Made by a program: the position numbers and the translations under genes
Part shown: piece by piece, positions 26,762 through 34,987 of the stretch
Layout of the letters: each line of letters opens with the position of its first letter
How positions within the stretch are numbered: the stretch's first letter is position 1
The notes under the pieces: generated by a model
What the model was told of the DNA's origin: nothing
What the model saw: only the letters and a program-made list of their open reading frames with translations
Databases searched by the model: none
NCBI RefSeq assembly: GCF_900107275.1
Contig: NZ_FNPI01000007.1
Location: 1 to 64,000, forward strand
Origin: Evansella caseinilytica
Lineage (GTDB): Bacteria > Bacillota > Bacilli > Bacillales > Salisediminibacteriaceae
Reading direction: 5' to 3'
Length of the DNA: 64,000 bases

Positions 26762-27721
26762 GTGATAAAAACGGAAACGTTCGAGGCTGTCAATTGGAAT
26801 AACATTGAAGATGCGGTCGATAAAATTACGTATGAGAAACTGACAGAACAATTTTGGCTATCCACCAGGATGCCTGTCTCAAAGGATCGTTCCGATTGGA
26901 CAAAGCTGCCCGATATTGAAAAACGACTTGTTGAAAAAGTGTTCGGCGGCTTAACGATGCTTGACACACTGCAATCGGAATCAGGAATCGATGCTTTAAG
27001 AAAAGATGCGAAAACTCAGCATGAAATCGCGGTGTTAAACAATATTCAATTCATGGAATCGGAACACGCCAGAAGCTACTCTTCGATTTTTAGTACGTTA
27101 AATACAAAAAAAGAAATTGAAGAAATTTTCCGTTGGGCGAGAGAAAATGATTTTTTGCAAACAAAAGCGCAATTGATCAATGACGTGTATCAAAATGGCA
27201 CGCCATTGCAAAAAAAAGTCGCAAGTGTCTTCCTGGAGTCGTTTTTATTCTACTCCGGCTTTTATACGCCACTGTATTATTTAGGCCGCGCAAAGCTGAT
27301 TAATGTCGCAGAAGTCATTAAGCTGATTATCCGTGACGAATCGGCGCACGGCGCTTACATCGGCTATAAATTCAAGCTCGGCTTTAACCAATTAACAGAC
27401 GCGGAAAAAGAAACATTAAAATCCTGGACATACGCGTTGCTTTACCAGTTATATGAAAATGAAGTCAAATATACCGAATTGTTATACGATGAAGTCGGCT
27501 GGACGGAAGAAGTGAAAGTTTTCTTGCGTTACAATGCCAACAAAGCATTAATGAACCTGGGATTGTCTCCTCTCTTTCCTGACACAGCAGATGATGTTAA
27601 TCCAATCGTCATTAACGGGTTATCAACGGGAACGACCAACCATGACTTTTTCTCAACCGTCGGCAACGGCTACCTACTCTCTGTCGTGGAAGAGATGAAC
27701 GATGCGGATTATGATTATTAA
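26762..27721 (+). CDS. nrdF: Class Ib ribonucleotide reductase small subunit NrdF
   Basis: Radical-bearing subunit of 319 residues. Metal ligands appear in LTMLDTLQSESG, FMESEHARSYSSIF and RDESAHGAYIGYKFK, and the C-terminal tail (MNDADYDY) has the acidic-tyrosine form that docks on NrdE. The start is a GTG with TAGGAGGT upstream, 13 bases after the nrdE stop. An ATG 7 bases earlier is out of frame. Followed 12 bases later by the dUTPase gene. Confidence 0.95.
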   Translation: MIKTETFEAVNWNNIEDAVDKITYEKLTEQFWLSTRMPVSKDRSDWTKLPDIEKRLVEKVFGGLTMLDTLQSESGIDALRKDAKTQHEIAVLNNIQFMESEHARSYSSIFSTLNTKKEIEEIFRWARENDFLQTKAQLINDVYQNGTPLQKKVASVFLESFLFYSGFYTPLYYLGRAKLINVAEVIKLIIRDESAHGAYIGYKFKLGFNQLTDAEKETLKSWTYALLYQLYENEVKYTELLYDEVGWTEEVKVFLRYNANKALMNLGLSPLFPDTADDVNPIVINGLSTGTTNHDFFSTVGNGYLLSVVEEMNDADYDY

Positions 27722-27733
27722 AGGAGTGAGACA

Positions 27734-28171
27734 ATGACCGCTAAACAAATCAACATCAAGTACTTCAATCAAAACATAACGAAAATTGAAAAAATCGTTC
27801 AAGGCGACTGGCTCGATTTACGAGCAGCGGCAACGATCGAATTAAAGCAAGGGGAGTTTCAATTAATTCCACTGGGAATTGCGATGGAATTACCTGAAGG
27901 CTACGAGGCCCATGTCGTACCTCGTTCAAGTACGTTTAAACATTTCGGCATTATTCAAACGAATTCAATGGGCGTCATCGATGAATCGTACAAAGGCGAT
28001 GACGACCAATGGTTTTTTCCGGCTTATGCCCTGAGAGATACGGTTATTGAAGAAAATGATCGCATTTGTCAGTTCCGCATCATGGAAAAAATGCCGGCCG
28101 TTGAATTCATTGAAGTGACAAGCTTAAACAACGAAAACCGCGGCGGACACGGCTCCACCGGGACGAAGTGA
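27734..28171 (+). CDS. dut: Trimeric-type dUTPase
   Basis: Hydrolyses dUTP to dUMP and pyrophosphate, 145 residues. The five motifs are visible: [36 protein letters not shown] and the C-terminal GGHGSTG, where many family members have GGFGSTG. It is the last intact gene of the nrd cassette, separated by 12 bases from nrdF with AAGGAGTGAG as its site. Functional pairing with the reductase in nucleotide supply is clear. A dUTPase in an nrd operon is a phage-like trait (compare the SPbeta nrd-yosR-yosS region). Confidence 0.93.
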   Translation: MTAKQINIKYFNQNITKIEKIVQGDWLDLRAAATIELKQGEFQLIPLGIAMELPEGYEAHVVPRSSTFKHFGIIQTNSMGVIDESYKGDDDQWFFPAYALRDTVIEENDRICQFRIMEKMPAVEFIEVTSLNNENRGGHGSTGTK

Positions 28172-28182
28172 AGTGAAACGAA

Positions 28183-28269
28183 ATGGATAAACGAAAATGT
28201 CATGTCTGGCAGCCAATAGAAGCTTATAAAGGGGAATTGCATTTAGTAGAGATGTCGAAAATATTGTAA
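28183..28269 (+). pseudogene. Truncated 5' copy of the 144-residue accessory gene at 29872
   Basis: The first 24 codons match the gene at 29872 almost base for base over 28180-28256 (a handful of substitutions), then the sequence diverges and reaches TAA after 28 codons. The match begins just before the ATG and includes LHLVEM. The fragment starts 11 bases after the dUTPase stop and has no ribosome site of its own. It marks one end of a duplication around the accessory patch. Confidence 0.85.
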
Positions 28270-28298
28270 GAATATCCTCAAAAAAGCTCGTTGCTTAC

Positions 28299-28340
28299 TG
28301 TATGTTCAAAAAGATCTAAAGCGATCTTTTTGAACATACA
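28299..28340. repeat. Minimal family A end hairpin, copy 5
   Basis: TGTATGTTCAAAAAGATC and GATCTTTTTGAACATACA form 18-base arms around a loop of six. This is the outer hairpin of family A without the interior. It could serve as a terminator for the nrd operon, but its arms match those in other copies. Confidence 0.75.
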
Positions 28341-28360
28341 CTTATCTATCATTTTGCACT

Positions 28361-28765
28361 CTATTTTATGAAGGCCCTTACCTTTTTAAACGAAATAAGC
28401 CAACAAATACTGATGAGGAGTAAAGCAATAAGTTGAATGAGTTGTATGCCTATATTAATCACAGAATAAGCATATGCCAAAAATGGAATAGCCGAAACCG
28501 GAATCATAAACCACGACAACTGTCTAATTTGTTTACTCATTTTACCGCTAAGATAAGGTCTCTTTTCTTGAATGTAATGTAAACTAACAATCAACTCACC
28601 TAGACCTAATAAAAAGAAAAAAGTTCCTATGACAATATCATTAAATGCAATAATATAAGACATAAAAGGAATAGATGATAAAATACAAGATAGTGCAGTT
28701 TGAAACTTCCAGTTTTCTTCTACTTTATTGTCATTTTTTTTTGCTCCATTTATGTCGGTGCTCAA
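28361..28765 (-). CDS. Small four-helix membrane protein, function unknown
   Basis: About 134 residues with a charged N-terminus (residues 1-20) and four hydrophobic segments near 25-45, 45-62, 82-102 and 106-126. A TTG start at 28765 is supported by AGGGGTGG 5 bases upstream. It is AT-rich compared with the nrd genes and is transcribed against its neighbours. No family is recognised. Membership of the accessory patch suggests horizontal acquisition; an immunity-like role beside the secreted-protein remnant is conceivable but unsupported. Confidence 0.65.
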   Translation of the reverse strand: MSTDINGAKKNDNKVEENWKFQTALSCILSSIPFMSYIIAFNDIVIGTFFFLLGLGELIVSLHYIQEKRPYLSGKMSKQIRQLSWFMIPVSAIPFLAYAYSVINIGIQLIQLIALLLISICWLISFKKVRAFIK

Positions 28766-29102
28766 TTAAACCACCCCTGTTAGCCTTATTTAGAAGGATT
28801 ACATAGTGTTAAACCAGATAGTTTGAACACCAATATCATAAAATACATCATTTGCAACTGGCAAATTTTAGAATTGTCCGTTACGTAACGAATATAAAAA
28901 TCTGTCAATTTATTATTATTCGTTTTTAGTAACCTATCGTTGTATATTTTTACGAGGAATTGTCTTTATTTGTCGAACACAATGAATAAAAACGAATATT
29001 TTATTCATATTACATTTTTATTACAAATACCCATGGACTTTTTCGTCACCATAAGCCGACTGTGTCTTTCCTTCTTAATTTTTGCAACAATTAATCACCT
29101 AA
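28766..29102. other. AT-rich intergenic stretch in the accessory patch
   Basis: No gene is supported. The stretch is very AT-rich and contains only short frames without sites. A similar AT-rich stretch runs from 29138 to 29401 and ends in AAGGGGAG before the broken secreted-protein gene. Confidence 0.4.
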
Positions 29103-29137
29103 AAACCCGGGAGGACGTCGCCTCCCGGGTTTCTTCG
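29103..29137 (+). terminator. Terminator-like palindrome, copy 1 of an identical pair
   Basis: AACCCGGGAGG and CCTCCCGGGTT form 11-base arms around ACGTCG, then TTCTTCG. The same 28-base palindrome plus TTCTTCG recurs at 30368. No intact gene lies just upstream of this copy, suggesting it was left by the duplication that produced the fragment at 28183. Confidence 0.7.
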
Positions 29138-29401
29138 CTTTACTATTACGCGAAGGCTGTCTCAAATAGAAAATTCTCCCCCTTTATACTTATACAGCGA
29201 CAGCCAATAGGTTTAAATGAACATGATCCATTGAATTTACTTCCTCCTTTACACGAAATTAGTAATAAGTTATAATCTAGGATGTAGGTTAAATTTTCAC
29301 AAAATGGGTAAATGAACCAATTCATCCTAATTATTGTGTAACCAAATCACTTCTTACCTAGTCATTTCATCCTAGAAATGAAAATAAGGGGAGTAGTTTA
29401 A

Positions 29402-29845
29402 ATGCAAAAAAATCTTTTATGTGCTTTTCTATTGTTAGTTTCATTGGTATTTACTTTTAATACTGTTTCTGCTACAAGCAATGAAACAGAAGACTCCGTT
29501 CGGACAAATCTTAAAGCTGATCTTTCCAATGATAGTTTTCATATTCAAAGTTCAAACATAGAAAGAATACTTGATCAATAGGGAGGAATAAGGAGCGGTG
29601 CAACTTATGTAAGAACAACAAGTTCCCGCACCAAAATATATCAAAGTAAAACAACAGGATATTCTAAAGCATCTTCTGATTTCAACAAAATTGGTTCGGG
29701 TGACGTTGTTGCTTATCCAAAATCGGACGGTTCAATCACCTATGTAAAAAATACTTCAGCTGGTGACGTAAGGTTATATAGAGCTAGTGCACGATCCAAC
29801 AATGCTCCTACACTATCATTTGGAAGAGAGAAAATCAGATACTAA
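29402..29845 (+). pseudogene. Secreted small protein gene interrupted by an in-frame TAG
   Basis: AAGGGGAG precedes an ATG at 29402. Codons 1-24 give a clear signal peptide (LLCAFLLLVSLVFTFNTVSA). Codon 60 is TAG (29579-29581), but the same frame continues for 87 more codons to a TAA at 29843, with protein-like composition (GATYVRTTSSRTKIYQSKTT, then DVRLYRASARSNNAPTLSF). The unbroken length would be 146 codons. Either a nonsense mutation has inactivated it or the stop is misread. The tail resembles in style the small C-terminal domains of secreted effectors, but I cannot name a family. The next gene starts 26 bases later. Confidence 0.75.
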
Positions 29846-29871
29846 TAATGGATTCCAGGAGGAAGGTTGAA

Positions 29872-30306
29872 ATGGATAAACGAAAATTACATGTCTGGCA
29901 GCCAATAGAAACTTTTAAAGGGGAATTGCATTTAGTAGAGATGTACTTTCAGGAAGGGTTAAGATTTACGTTTGAAGACGACGGCGGAATGGAATGTACA
30001 TTTATGTATGATCAGTGCATAAACGGGATGTATGTTTGGTCTTGCAGATTCACGGAAGAATTTAAGAGATCAGATTTAGCTGTTATTGCAACGGAAGCTA
30101 TTCAAGAACGATTCGGTGACAAAAATAAAACATGGTGTTTTTTCAAAATGACAAATTCAGACTATGTGGATTGGTACGATCAATTAGGCGGACCAGGGAG
30201 TGACCGTGATCCTCACATCCAGCATCATATTTTTATAACTTCGGAAAATATTTTTGAGGTACTGAGCGAATATGAACCTAAAGTAGTTTCCACTATTAAA
30301 GAGTAA
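29872..30306 (+). CDS. Cytoplasmic accessory protein, possible immunity-type partner
   Basis: About 144 residues, no signal peptide or membrane segment, rich in aromatic and acidic residues (VWQPIETFKGELHLVEM, FEDDGGMECTFMYDQC, MTNSDYVDWYDQLGGPGSDRDP). The ATG at 29872 has AGGAGGAAGG upstream; an earlier ATG at 29848 overlaps that site. A 5' fragment of the same gene lies at 28183. It directly follows the broken secreted-protein gene and is followed by a terminator. No family is recognised. The pairing of a secreted small protein with a duplicated cytosolic acidic protein fits an effector/immunity pair, which is inference only. Confidence 0.7.
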   Translation: MDKRKLHVWQPIETFKGELHLVEMYFQEGLRFTFEDDGGMECTFMYDQCINGMYVWSCRFTEEFKRSDLAVIATEAIQERFGDKNKTWCFFKMTNSDYVDWYDQLGGPGSDRDPHIQHHIFITSENIFEVLSEYEPKVVSTIKE

Positions 30307-30367
30307 AAATGATGAGCAAAGTCCCACCTGTGCTAACTAACGCTTAGAGGTGAGGGGCTTATACGAT

Positions 30368-30402
30368 AACCCGGGAGGACGTCGCCTCCCGGGTTTCTTC
30401 GT
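30368..30402 (+). terminator. Terminator-like palindrome, copy 2 of an identical pair
   Basis: Same 28-base palindrome (AACCCGGGAGG / CCTCCCGGGTT) and TTCTTCG tail as at 29103. Here it lies 60 bases after the stop of the 144-residue gene, the expected place for its terminator. Confidence 0.75.
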
Positions 30403-30528
30403 TGAGCTATTATTTCAAGGGCGGCTCATCCCTTTTGAGTTAGCCATTTTCCTTCCCCGCTACGTTTGATAATACGCCCTGGGTTTCTAGAAGCCTTCTC
30501 GTTGCGGCGAGCCGCTGCCAGCAGGGAA

Positions 30529-32547
30529 TTAACTGGCCGACTGCCTTGAAGCGCCTGACTGCAGCTGGTACATATGGTAATATCGGCCTTTTTCCTCCAT
30601 CAGGGAAGCATGATTCCCTTGTTCGACGATTTGCCCGTGATCAAGGACAATGATTTGATCCGCCTGCCGAATCGTTGACAAGCGGTGAGCGATAACGAAG
30701 GTCGTGCGCCCCGCCTTAACAACCTCCAATGCCCGTTGAATGATTTCTTCTGTTTCTGTATCAATATTGGCGGTCGCTTCATCAAGGATCAGAATCGGCG
30801 GATTAAATACCAGCGCCCTGGCAAAGGAAATTAATTGACGCTGACCGGCGGACAAGGTGCTTCCCTTCTCCTTCACCTCTTCGTCAATACCGCCCGGCAG
30901 TGCGCGGATCATATCACCCGCACCGACCTTTTCAAGGGCATCGATAATTTGTTCCCTTGTAATGGACGGGTCGTTCATACTGACATTCGAAGCAATCGTT
31001 CCCGTGAATAAAAACGGGTCCTGCAGAACAATTGCCATATGCTCCCTTAGTGCCTGCTTCGATAACGTATGAATATCTGTCCCATCGATCGTAATCTTTC
31101 CTTTTTGATGATCATAGAAACGAAACAAAATATTCATGATCGAGCTTTTTCCCGAGCCGGTATGCCCGACAAACGCCAGCGTTTCCCCCTGCTTCGCCGA
31201 AAATGAAATGTCTTTCAACACATAATCATCGTTTTCATAAGCAAAGAAAACATGGTCAAAAGTCACATTTCCTTTAAACCGCTCGACCTTGTCTTCGGAA
31301 AGGAACGTTCCCGGCTCATCCATCAATGTAAATACCCGCTCGCCGGCAATCCGGGCTTCCTCCAGCTGCGCCATCTGATTGACAATCCCTTGAACCGGTT
31401 CAAACAGCCGGTTGATGTAATCGACGAAGGCGTATAAAACACCAAGTGTAAAAATCGTGCCGACACCAAGCGCCCCGCCGCCAAAATACCAGATCAGCGC
31501 AACAAACGTGAGATTTCGTAAAAAGCCCACTAAATTAAACGACATTGCCGCGTTTAACGTCAACAGCTTGCGATTATAGCGAAAATGTTCTTCATTCAGC
31601 TTTTCGAAGCTGTCGGTAATTTCTTTTTCCCGCCCGAACGCCTGAATCACCGACATTCCTTGAATATTTTCATTGATTTTTCCATTAATGTCGCTGAGCC
31701 GCTCGCGGATGATACGGTTGAATTTTCCAGCGAACTTGCGGTAAACAATCATCCACAGAACGATGATCGGGATGATCAGCAGCGTCATCATCGCTAGTCT
31801 GCTGTCCAATAAAAACAGAGCGGTGAAGATACCGGCCATATAAATGATGCTTGTAAAAAACGTGGCAAGAACCCGCACGTACAGCTCGCGGATCGCTTCG
31901 GTATCGTTGGTGATTCGCGACACGATTTTTCCCGCTGGCAGATGGTCGAAGTATTGAATCGGCAGCTGATTCACTTTAGCAAACACGTCTTCCCGCATTT
32001 TTTTAATAATCCGGTTGGCGGAGGTTTGCAGCAGAAAGCGCTGATAGTAGTGCAATACTGCCGCAAGCAGCACGAGGCACATATACCCCGCCATCAGCAG
32101 CGCAAGATAACGCACTTCCGGCTGAAAAAATTGGAACACTTCTGCGCGGGACAAAGGAACTACCGGATAGACAGTCTCGGTCCCGTCTCTTAAGATGGTA
32201 AGGGTGTCGTCAGCTACTTGCCGTTCCCCGTCAACCTCGATCAGACTGTCGATAAAATAATAGTTCAGCCCGACTTGGAAAATTTGAATCTGCTTTTTAT
32301 CCTCAAGGCTGTCGTCAAAGCGGTCAGAGCGGATATATTCCCGTCCGTCATACGTCACTTCCCCGCCGCTTTCCACTTCCACCCACGGGCGTTCAATGCC
32401 GAGGATGTGATTGTCGATCATCGACTTGGCAATGAACGGCCCCGTAAGCTCAGCCGCCGCGGCAATCGTTAAAAACAGCAGCGCCAGTAAAATGGTCCGC
32501 TTAAAAAGCAAGGCGTAGCCAAACAATCGTTTTCCTACTTTTTTCAT
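30529..32547 (-). CDS. bmrD: Multidrug ABC exporter half-transporter, BmrD (YheH)-like
   Basis: One half of a heterodimeric exporter, 672 residues. The N-terminal membrane domain has six predicted helices and a large insertion between helices 1 and 2 (about residues 48-135), the hallmark of BmrD. The nucleotide-binding domain has Walker A FVGHTGSGKSSI, signature STLSAGQRQLISFARA and Walker B ILILDEATANIDTETE with the catalytic glutamate. Its ATG overlaps the bmrC stop (ATGA). In BmrCD the BmrD site is the catalytically competent one, consistent with the intact glutamate here. Confidence 0.93.
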   Translation of the reverse strand: MKKVGKRLFGYALLFKRTILLALLFLTIAAAAELTGPFIAKSMIDNHILGIERPWVEVESGGEVTYDGREYIRSDRFDDSLEDKKQIQIFQVGLNYYFIDSLIEVDGERQVADDTLTILRDGTETVYPVVPLSRAEVFQFFQPEVRYLALLMAGYMCLVLLAAVLHYYQRFLLQTSANRIIKKMREDVFAKVNQLPIQYFDHLPAGKIVSRITNDTEAIRELYVRVLATFFTSIIYMAGIFTALFLLDSRLAMMTLLIIPIIVLWMIVYRKFAGKFNRIIRERLSDINGKINENIQGMSVIQAFGREKEITDSFEKLNEEHFRYNRKLLTLNAAMSFNLVGFLRNLTFVALIWYFGGGALGVGTIFTLGVLYAFVDYINRLFEPVQGIVNQMAQLEEARIAGERVFTLMDEPGTFLSEDKVERFKGNVTFDHVFFAYENDDYVLKDISFSAKQGETLAFVGHTGSGKSSIMNILFRFYDHQKGKITIDGTDIHTLSKQALREHMAIVLQDPFLFTGTIASNVSMNDPSITREQIIDALEKVGAGDMIRALPGGIDEEVKEKGSTLSAGQRQLISFARALVFNPPILILDEATANIDTETEEIIQRALEVVKAGRTTFVIAHRLSTIRQADQIIVLDHGQIVEQGNHASLMEEKGRYYHMYQLQSGASRQSAS

Positions 32548-34316
32548 GGCCGGCTCACCTCCTTCACTGCGTTCTCTTGTTCGTCCGCATCCATTTGCTG
32601 CTTGGTATACTGCTCGCAGTACCAGCCATTTTGTCTCATAAGCTCTTCATGCGTTCCCCGCTCGACGATCTGTCCGTTATCGAGCACGAGGATGATGTCG
32701 GCGTGGCGAACAGCCGACATCCTGTGTGCGGCAATCCACGTTGTTTTTCCCTTTCGTTCTTCACGGATATTTTTTACGATAAACGCTTCTGTTTTTGCGT
32801 CCACGGCGGAAAGGGCATCGTCCAGCAATAGAATTTCCGGATTTTTAATCAGCGCCCGCGCAATCGAAATCCGCTGCTTCTGCCCTCCCGATAACGATAC
32901 CCCTTTTTCACCCACGAGGGTTTCGATACCGTTGGCAAACGTTTCAATGTCGGCGGTAATCGAAGCGATATCCATCACACGGTAGAGATCATACTCTTCC
33001 GCATCCGGCTTTCCAAACAGGATGTTTTCCCTGATTGTCTGTGAAAATAAAAACTGATCCTGCGGTACATAGCCGATCCAGCTTTTCAGTTGTGCTAAAG
33101 GAATCGCTTCAATCGGTACTCCTGAAATAAACAGCTGCTTTTCTTCAAGCGGATATTGTCTTAGCAACTGTTTAAACAAAGTCGTTTTTCCGCTTCCGGT
33201 TTTTCCGACAACCCCGAGCGTTGCTCCTTGAGGAATGCTGAAATCGATGTTCGAAAGCGCCGCATCCTCCGAGCTTGGATAGCGGAAAGTCAATTGTTTG
33301 AAATCAACTGCTTCAGGAACATTCACCGTTTGTAAAGCCGATCCGTCCTCCACATCCGGCTTATAGGAAAACGTTTTGTTCAAGCGGTCCATGGAGGCAT
33401 TTCCCCGCTGCATGACATTCATCAGCTCTCCGAAGGCAAGCATCGGCCAAATAAGCATTCCTAAATATATGTTAAAGGACACAAGCTGCCCTAACGTAAT
33501 TTCATTTTGAAAAACAAGGTAGGCGCCGAAGCCAAGGCCGATCATATAGCTCATTCCGACGAACAGTTTAATCGTCGGCTCAAACAGCGAATCGATTTTT
33601 GCCACGGAAATATTTTTGTTCAGCACATCATCCGTCATCGTTTCAAAGCGCTTCTCATCATCTTTTTCCTTGACAAACGCCCTGATCACCCGCACTCCGG
33701 CAATCGATTCCAGCACCTGGTCATTCATATCGCCAAACGCGGCCTGCGCCTTCATGAACCGCTCATGAATGATGCTGCCATACCGCTTCATGATCCACGC
33801 CATGATCGGCAGCGGCAGAAAGGCGGCAAGCGTCAGCTTCCAGCTAACAAGAACGGTCATCATAATGAGAATAATGAATAAGAAAATCGTGGAATCCACC
33901 AACGTCAGGACACCGAAGCCGGCAGTAAAATAAATCGCCTTGACATCGTTGGTCGCTTTCGCCATGAGATCCCCGGTTTTATTTTTTTCAAAAAAAGTCG
34001 GTGTCATTTTCATCAGGTGGCTCATATATTTGGAGCGCAATGTGCGTTCAATGATATATGCGCCGCCAAACAACTGCCTCATCCACGTAAAGGTGATGAG
34101 ATAAATAACCACCATCAAAACGAGAAAGATGCCGATGAAAAACTGCAGTCTTTCTGTCGTCAGCCTTCCTTGATGCACTTCATCAATAAATACACCGAGC
34201 AGCCTCGGCGGCATCACTTCAAGAAAACTGACGATGAAAAGCAAGAAAATAGCTATTGTGTATCTTTTCCAATGCTGCTTAAAAAACCAGGACAGCTTTC
34301 TTAATACGGAAAACAT
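32544..34316 (-). CDS. bmrC: Multidrug ABC exporter half-transporter, BmrC (YheI)-like
   Basis: Partner half, 590 residues: six membrane helices (1-310), then an ATPase domain with Walker A VVGKTGSGKTTLF, signature VSLSGGQKQRISIARA, and Walker B EILLLDDALSAVDAKTE. The residue after the Walker B aspartate is D instead of the catalytic E, as expected for the degenerate site of a heterodimer. GAGGTG precedes the ATG. Transcription is predicted to pass through a leader with two terminators (34521-34652), matching the attenuation control known for bmrCD. Confidence 0.93.
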   Translation of the reverse strand: MFSVLRKLSWFFKQHWKRYTIAIFLLFIVSFLEVMPPRLLGVFIDEVHQGRLTTERLQFFIGIFLVLMVVIYLITFTWMRQLFGGAYIIERTLRSKYMSHLMKMTPTFFEKNKTGDLMAKATNDVKAIYFTAGFGVLTLVDSTIFLFIILIMMTVLVSWKLTLAAFLPLPIMAWIMKRYGSIIHERFMKAQAAFGDMNDQVLESIAGVRVIRAFVKEKDDEKRFETMTDDVLNKNISVAKIDSLFEPTIKLFVGMSYMIGLGFGAYLVFQNEITLGQLVSFNIYLGMLIWPMLAFGELMNVMQRGNASMDRLNKTFSYKPDVEDGSALQTVNVPEAVDFKQLTFRYPSSEDAALSNIDFSIPQGATLGVVGKTGSGKTTLFKQLLRQYPLEEKQLFISGVPIEAIPLAQLKSWIGYVPQDQFLFSQTIRENILFGKPDAEEYDLYRVMDIASITADIETFANGIETLVGEKGVSLSGGQKQRISIARALIKNPEILLLDDALSAVDAKTEAFIVKNIREERKGKTTWIAAHRMSAVRHADIILVLDNGQIVERGTHEELMRQNGWYCEQYTKQQMDADEQENAVKEVSRP

Positions 34317-34355
34317 AAATTCACCTCTCCCCCCGGCCTTTGCTGCCGTCGTTCA

Positions 34356-34421
34356 CTACCCTCCGCCTGCCGTTTGCTCCTTGGTCAGGCGTCGTCTGCG
34401 AATCACAATCCAAATAATCAT
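34356..34421 (-). CDS. Possible second leader ORF just upstream of bmrC
   Basis: A 21-codon frame starting MIIWIVIRRRR, hydrophobic then basic, with GGAGGG 6 bases before its ATG. It ends 39 bases before the bmrC start and lies beyond both terminators, so it would be translated only in read-through transcripts. It may adjust bmrC translation or be chance; the good ribosome site is the only support. Confidence 0.35.
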   Translation of the reverse strand: MIIWIVIRRRRLTKEQTAGGG

Positions 34422-34520
34422 CCAAATCCCTCCAAAAATGTTGTGTGTTATGTGAACAGCCTTGAAGCTCAAGGCTGGCATCACCGGCAAAAACGCTCCG
34501 TGTTCTTCTCATTTCGAGCC

Positions 34521-34553
34521 AAAAAAAGCACACAGACGCCGATGTCTATGTGC
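34521..34553 (-). terminator. Second intrinsic terminator of the bmrCD leader
   Basis: On the minus strand GCACATAGAC pairs with GTCTGTGTGC (one G-U pair) around a six-base loop, followed by TTTTTTT. It lies about 60 bases after the first terminator and 205 bases before bmrC. Confidence 0.8.
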
Positions 34554-34611
34554 TTCCCGCAGAAGGTGCCGGCATAAGGGTGTTGGAATTTCCCTTAGAC
34601 TGGCTTAACAT

Positions 34612-34652
34612 AAATAGAAAAGGCGTAGATCACATACATGTGTGACTACGCC
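34612..34652 (-). terminator. First intrinsic terminator (attenuator) of the bmrCD leader
   Basis: On the minus strand GGCGTAG...CTACGCC with an inner TCACA/TGTGA stem, then TTTTCT. Its 5' arm includes CACACATGT, which can instead pair with ACATGTTGTG inside the upstream leader-peptide coding region (one bulged base), giving a possible antiterminator. Ribosome position on the leader would choose between the two. Confidence 0.75.
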
Positions 34653-34705
34653 GGAAAATGACAATCTGAAACTGCCGAATCGAAAGCAGTTGCTGGTTGC
34701 TGCCG

Positions 34706-34798
34706 CTATGGGCTAACCGCTCTTCGTGGAGACACAACATGTATTATCTTATTTATTTTTTTCAAAATATGGACATGCTTGCTAACAATTCTATACAT
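34706..34798 (-). CDS. Leader peptide of the bmrCD attenuator (BmrB-like)
   Basis: A 30-codon frame beginning MYRIVSKHVHILKKINK, with a strong AAAGGAGGAGAA site about 4 bases from the ATG and a sigma-A promoter about 48 bases upstream. Its codons 19-22 include the ACATGTTGTG word that can pair with the terminator. In Bacillus subtilis the bmrCD genes are controlled by ribosome-mediated attenuation through the bmrB leader; antibiotics that stall ribosomes switch the genes on. The peptide sequence itself was not matched to BmrB. Confidence 0.65.
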   Translation of the reverse strand: MYRIVSKHVHILKKINKIIHVVSPRRAVSP

Positions 34799-34845
34799 GC
34801 TGTTCTCCTCCTTTCGATTTTAATAATTTTTGCCAGTGCAAGTAA

Positions 34846-34874
34846 ATCGTAGCATTGCGTAGAGCGATCGTCAA
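34846..34874 (-). promoter_or_regulatory. Sigma-A promoter for the bmr leader
   Basis: On the minus strand TTGACG, a 17-base spacer, then TACGAT. The predicted start site is about 40 bases before the leader peptide ATG. Confidence 0.6.
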
Positions 34875-34987
34875 CCATTTTTTTATTATTTTCTGAAAGA
34901 AGCGGACAGCCAAATACTGATTGCTGCACTTTTCATGGATACTTTCCTGTAAGAGGATGTGAAATACATTTTTTTCAATCGGCACAA

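Noticed and set aside
34791-34985. 64-codon minus-strand frame upstream of bmrC
   Set aside because: It runs through the predicted promoter and the leader peptide's ribosome site, and has no site of its own.
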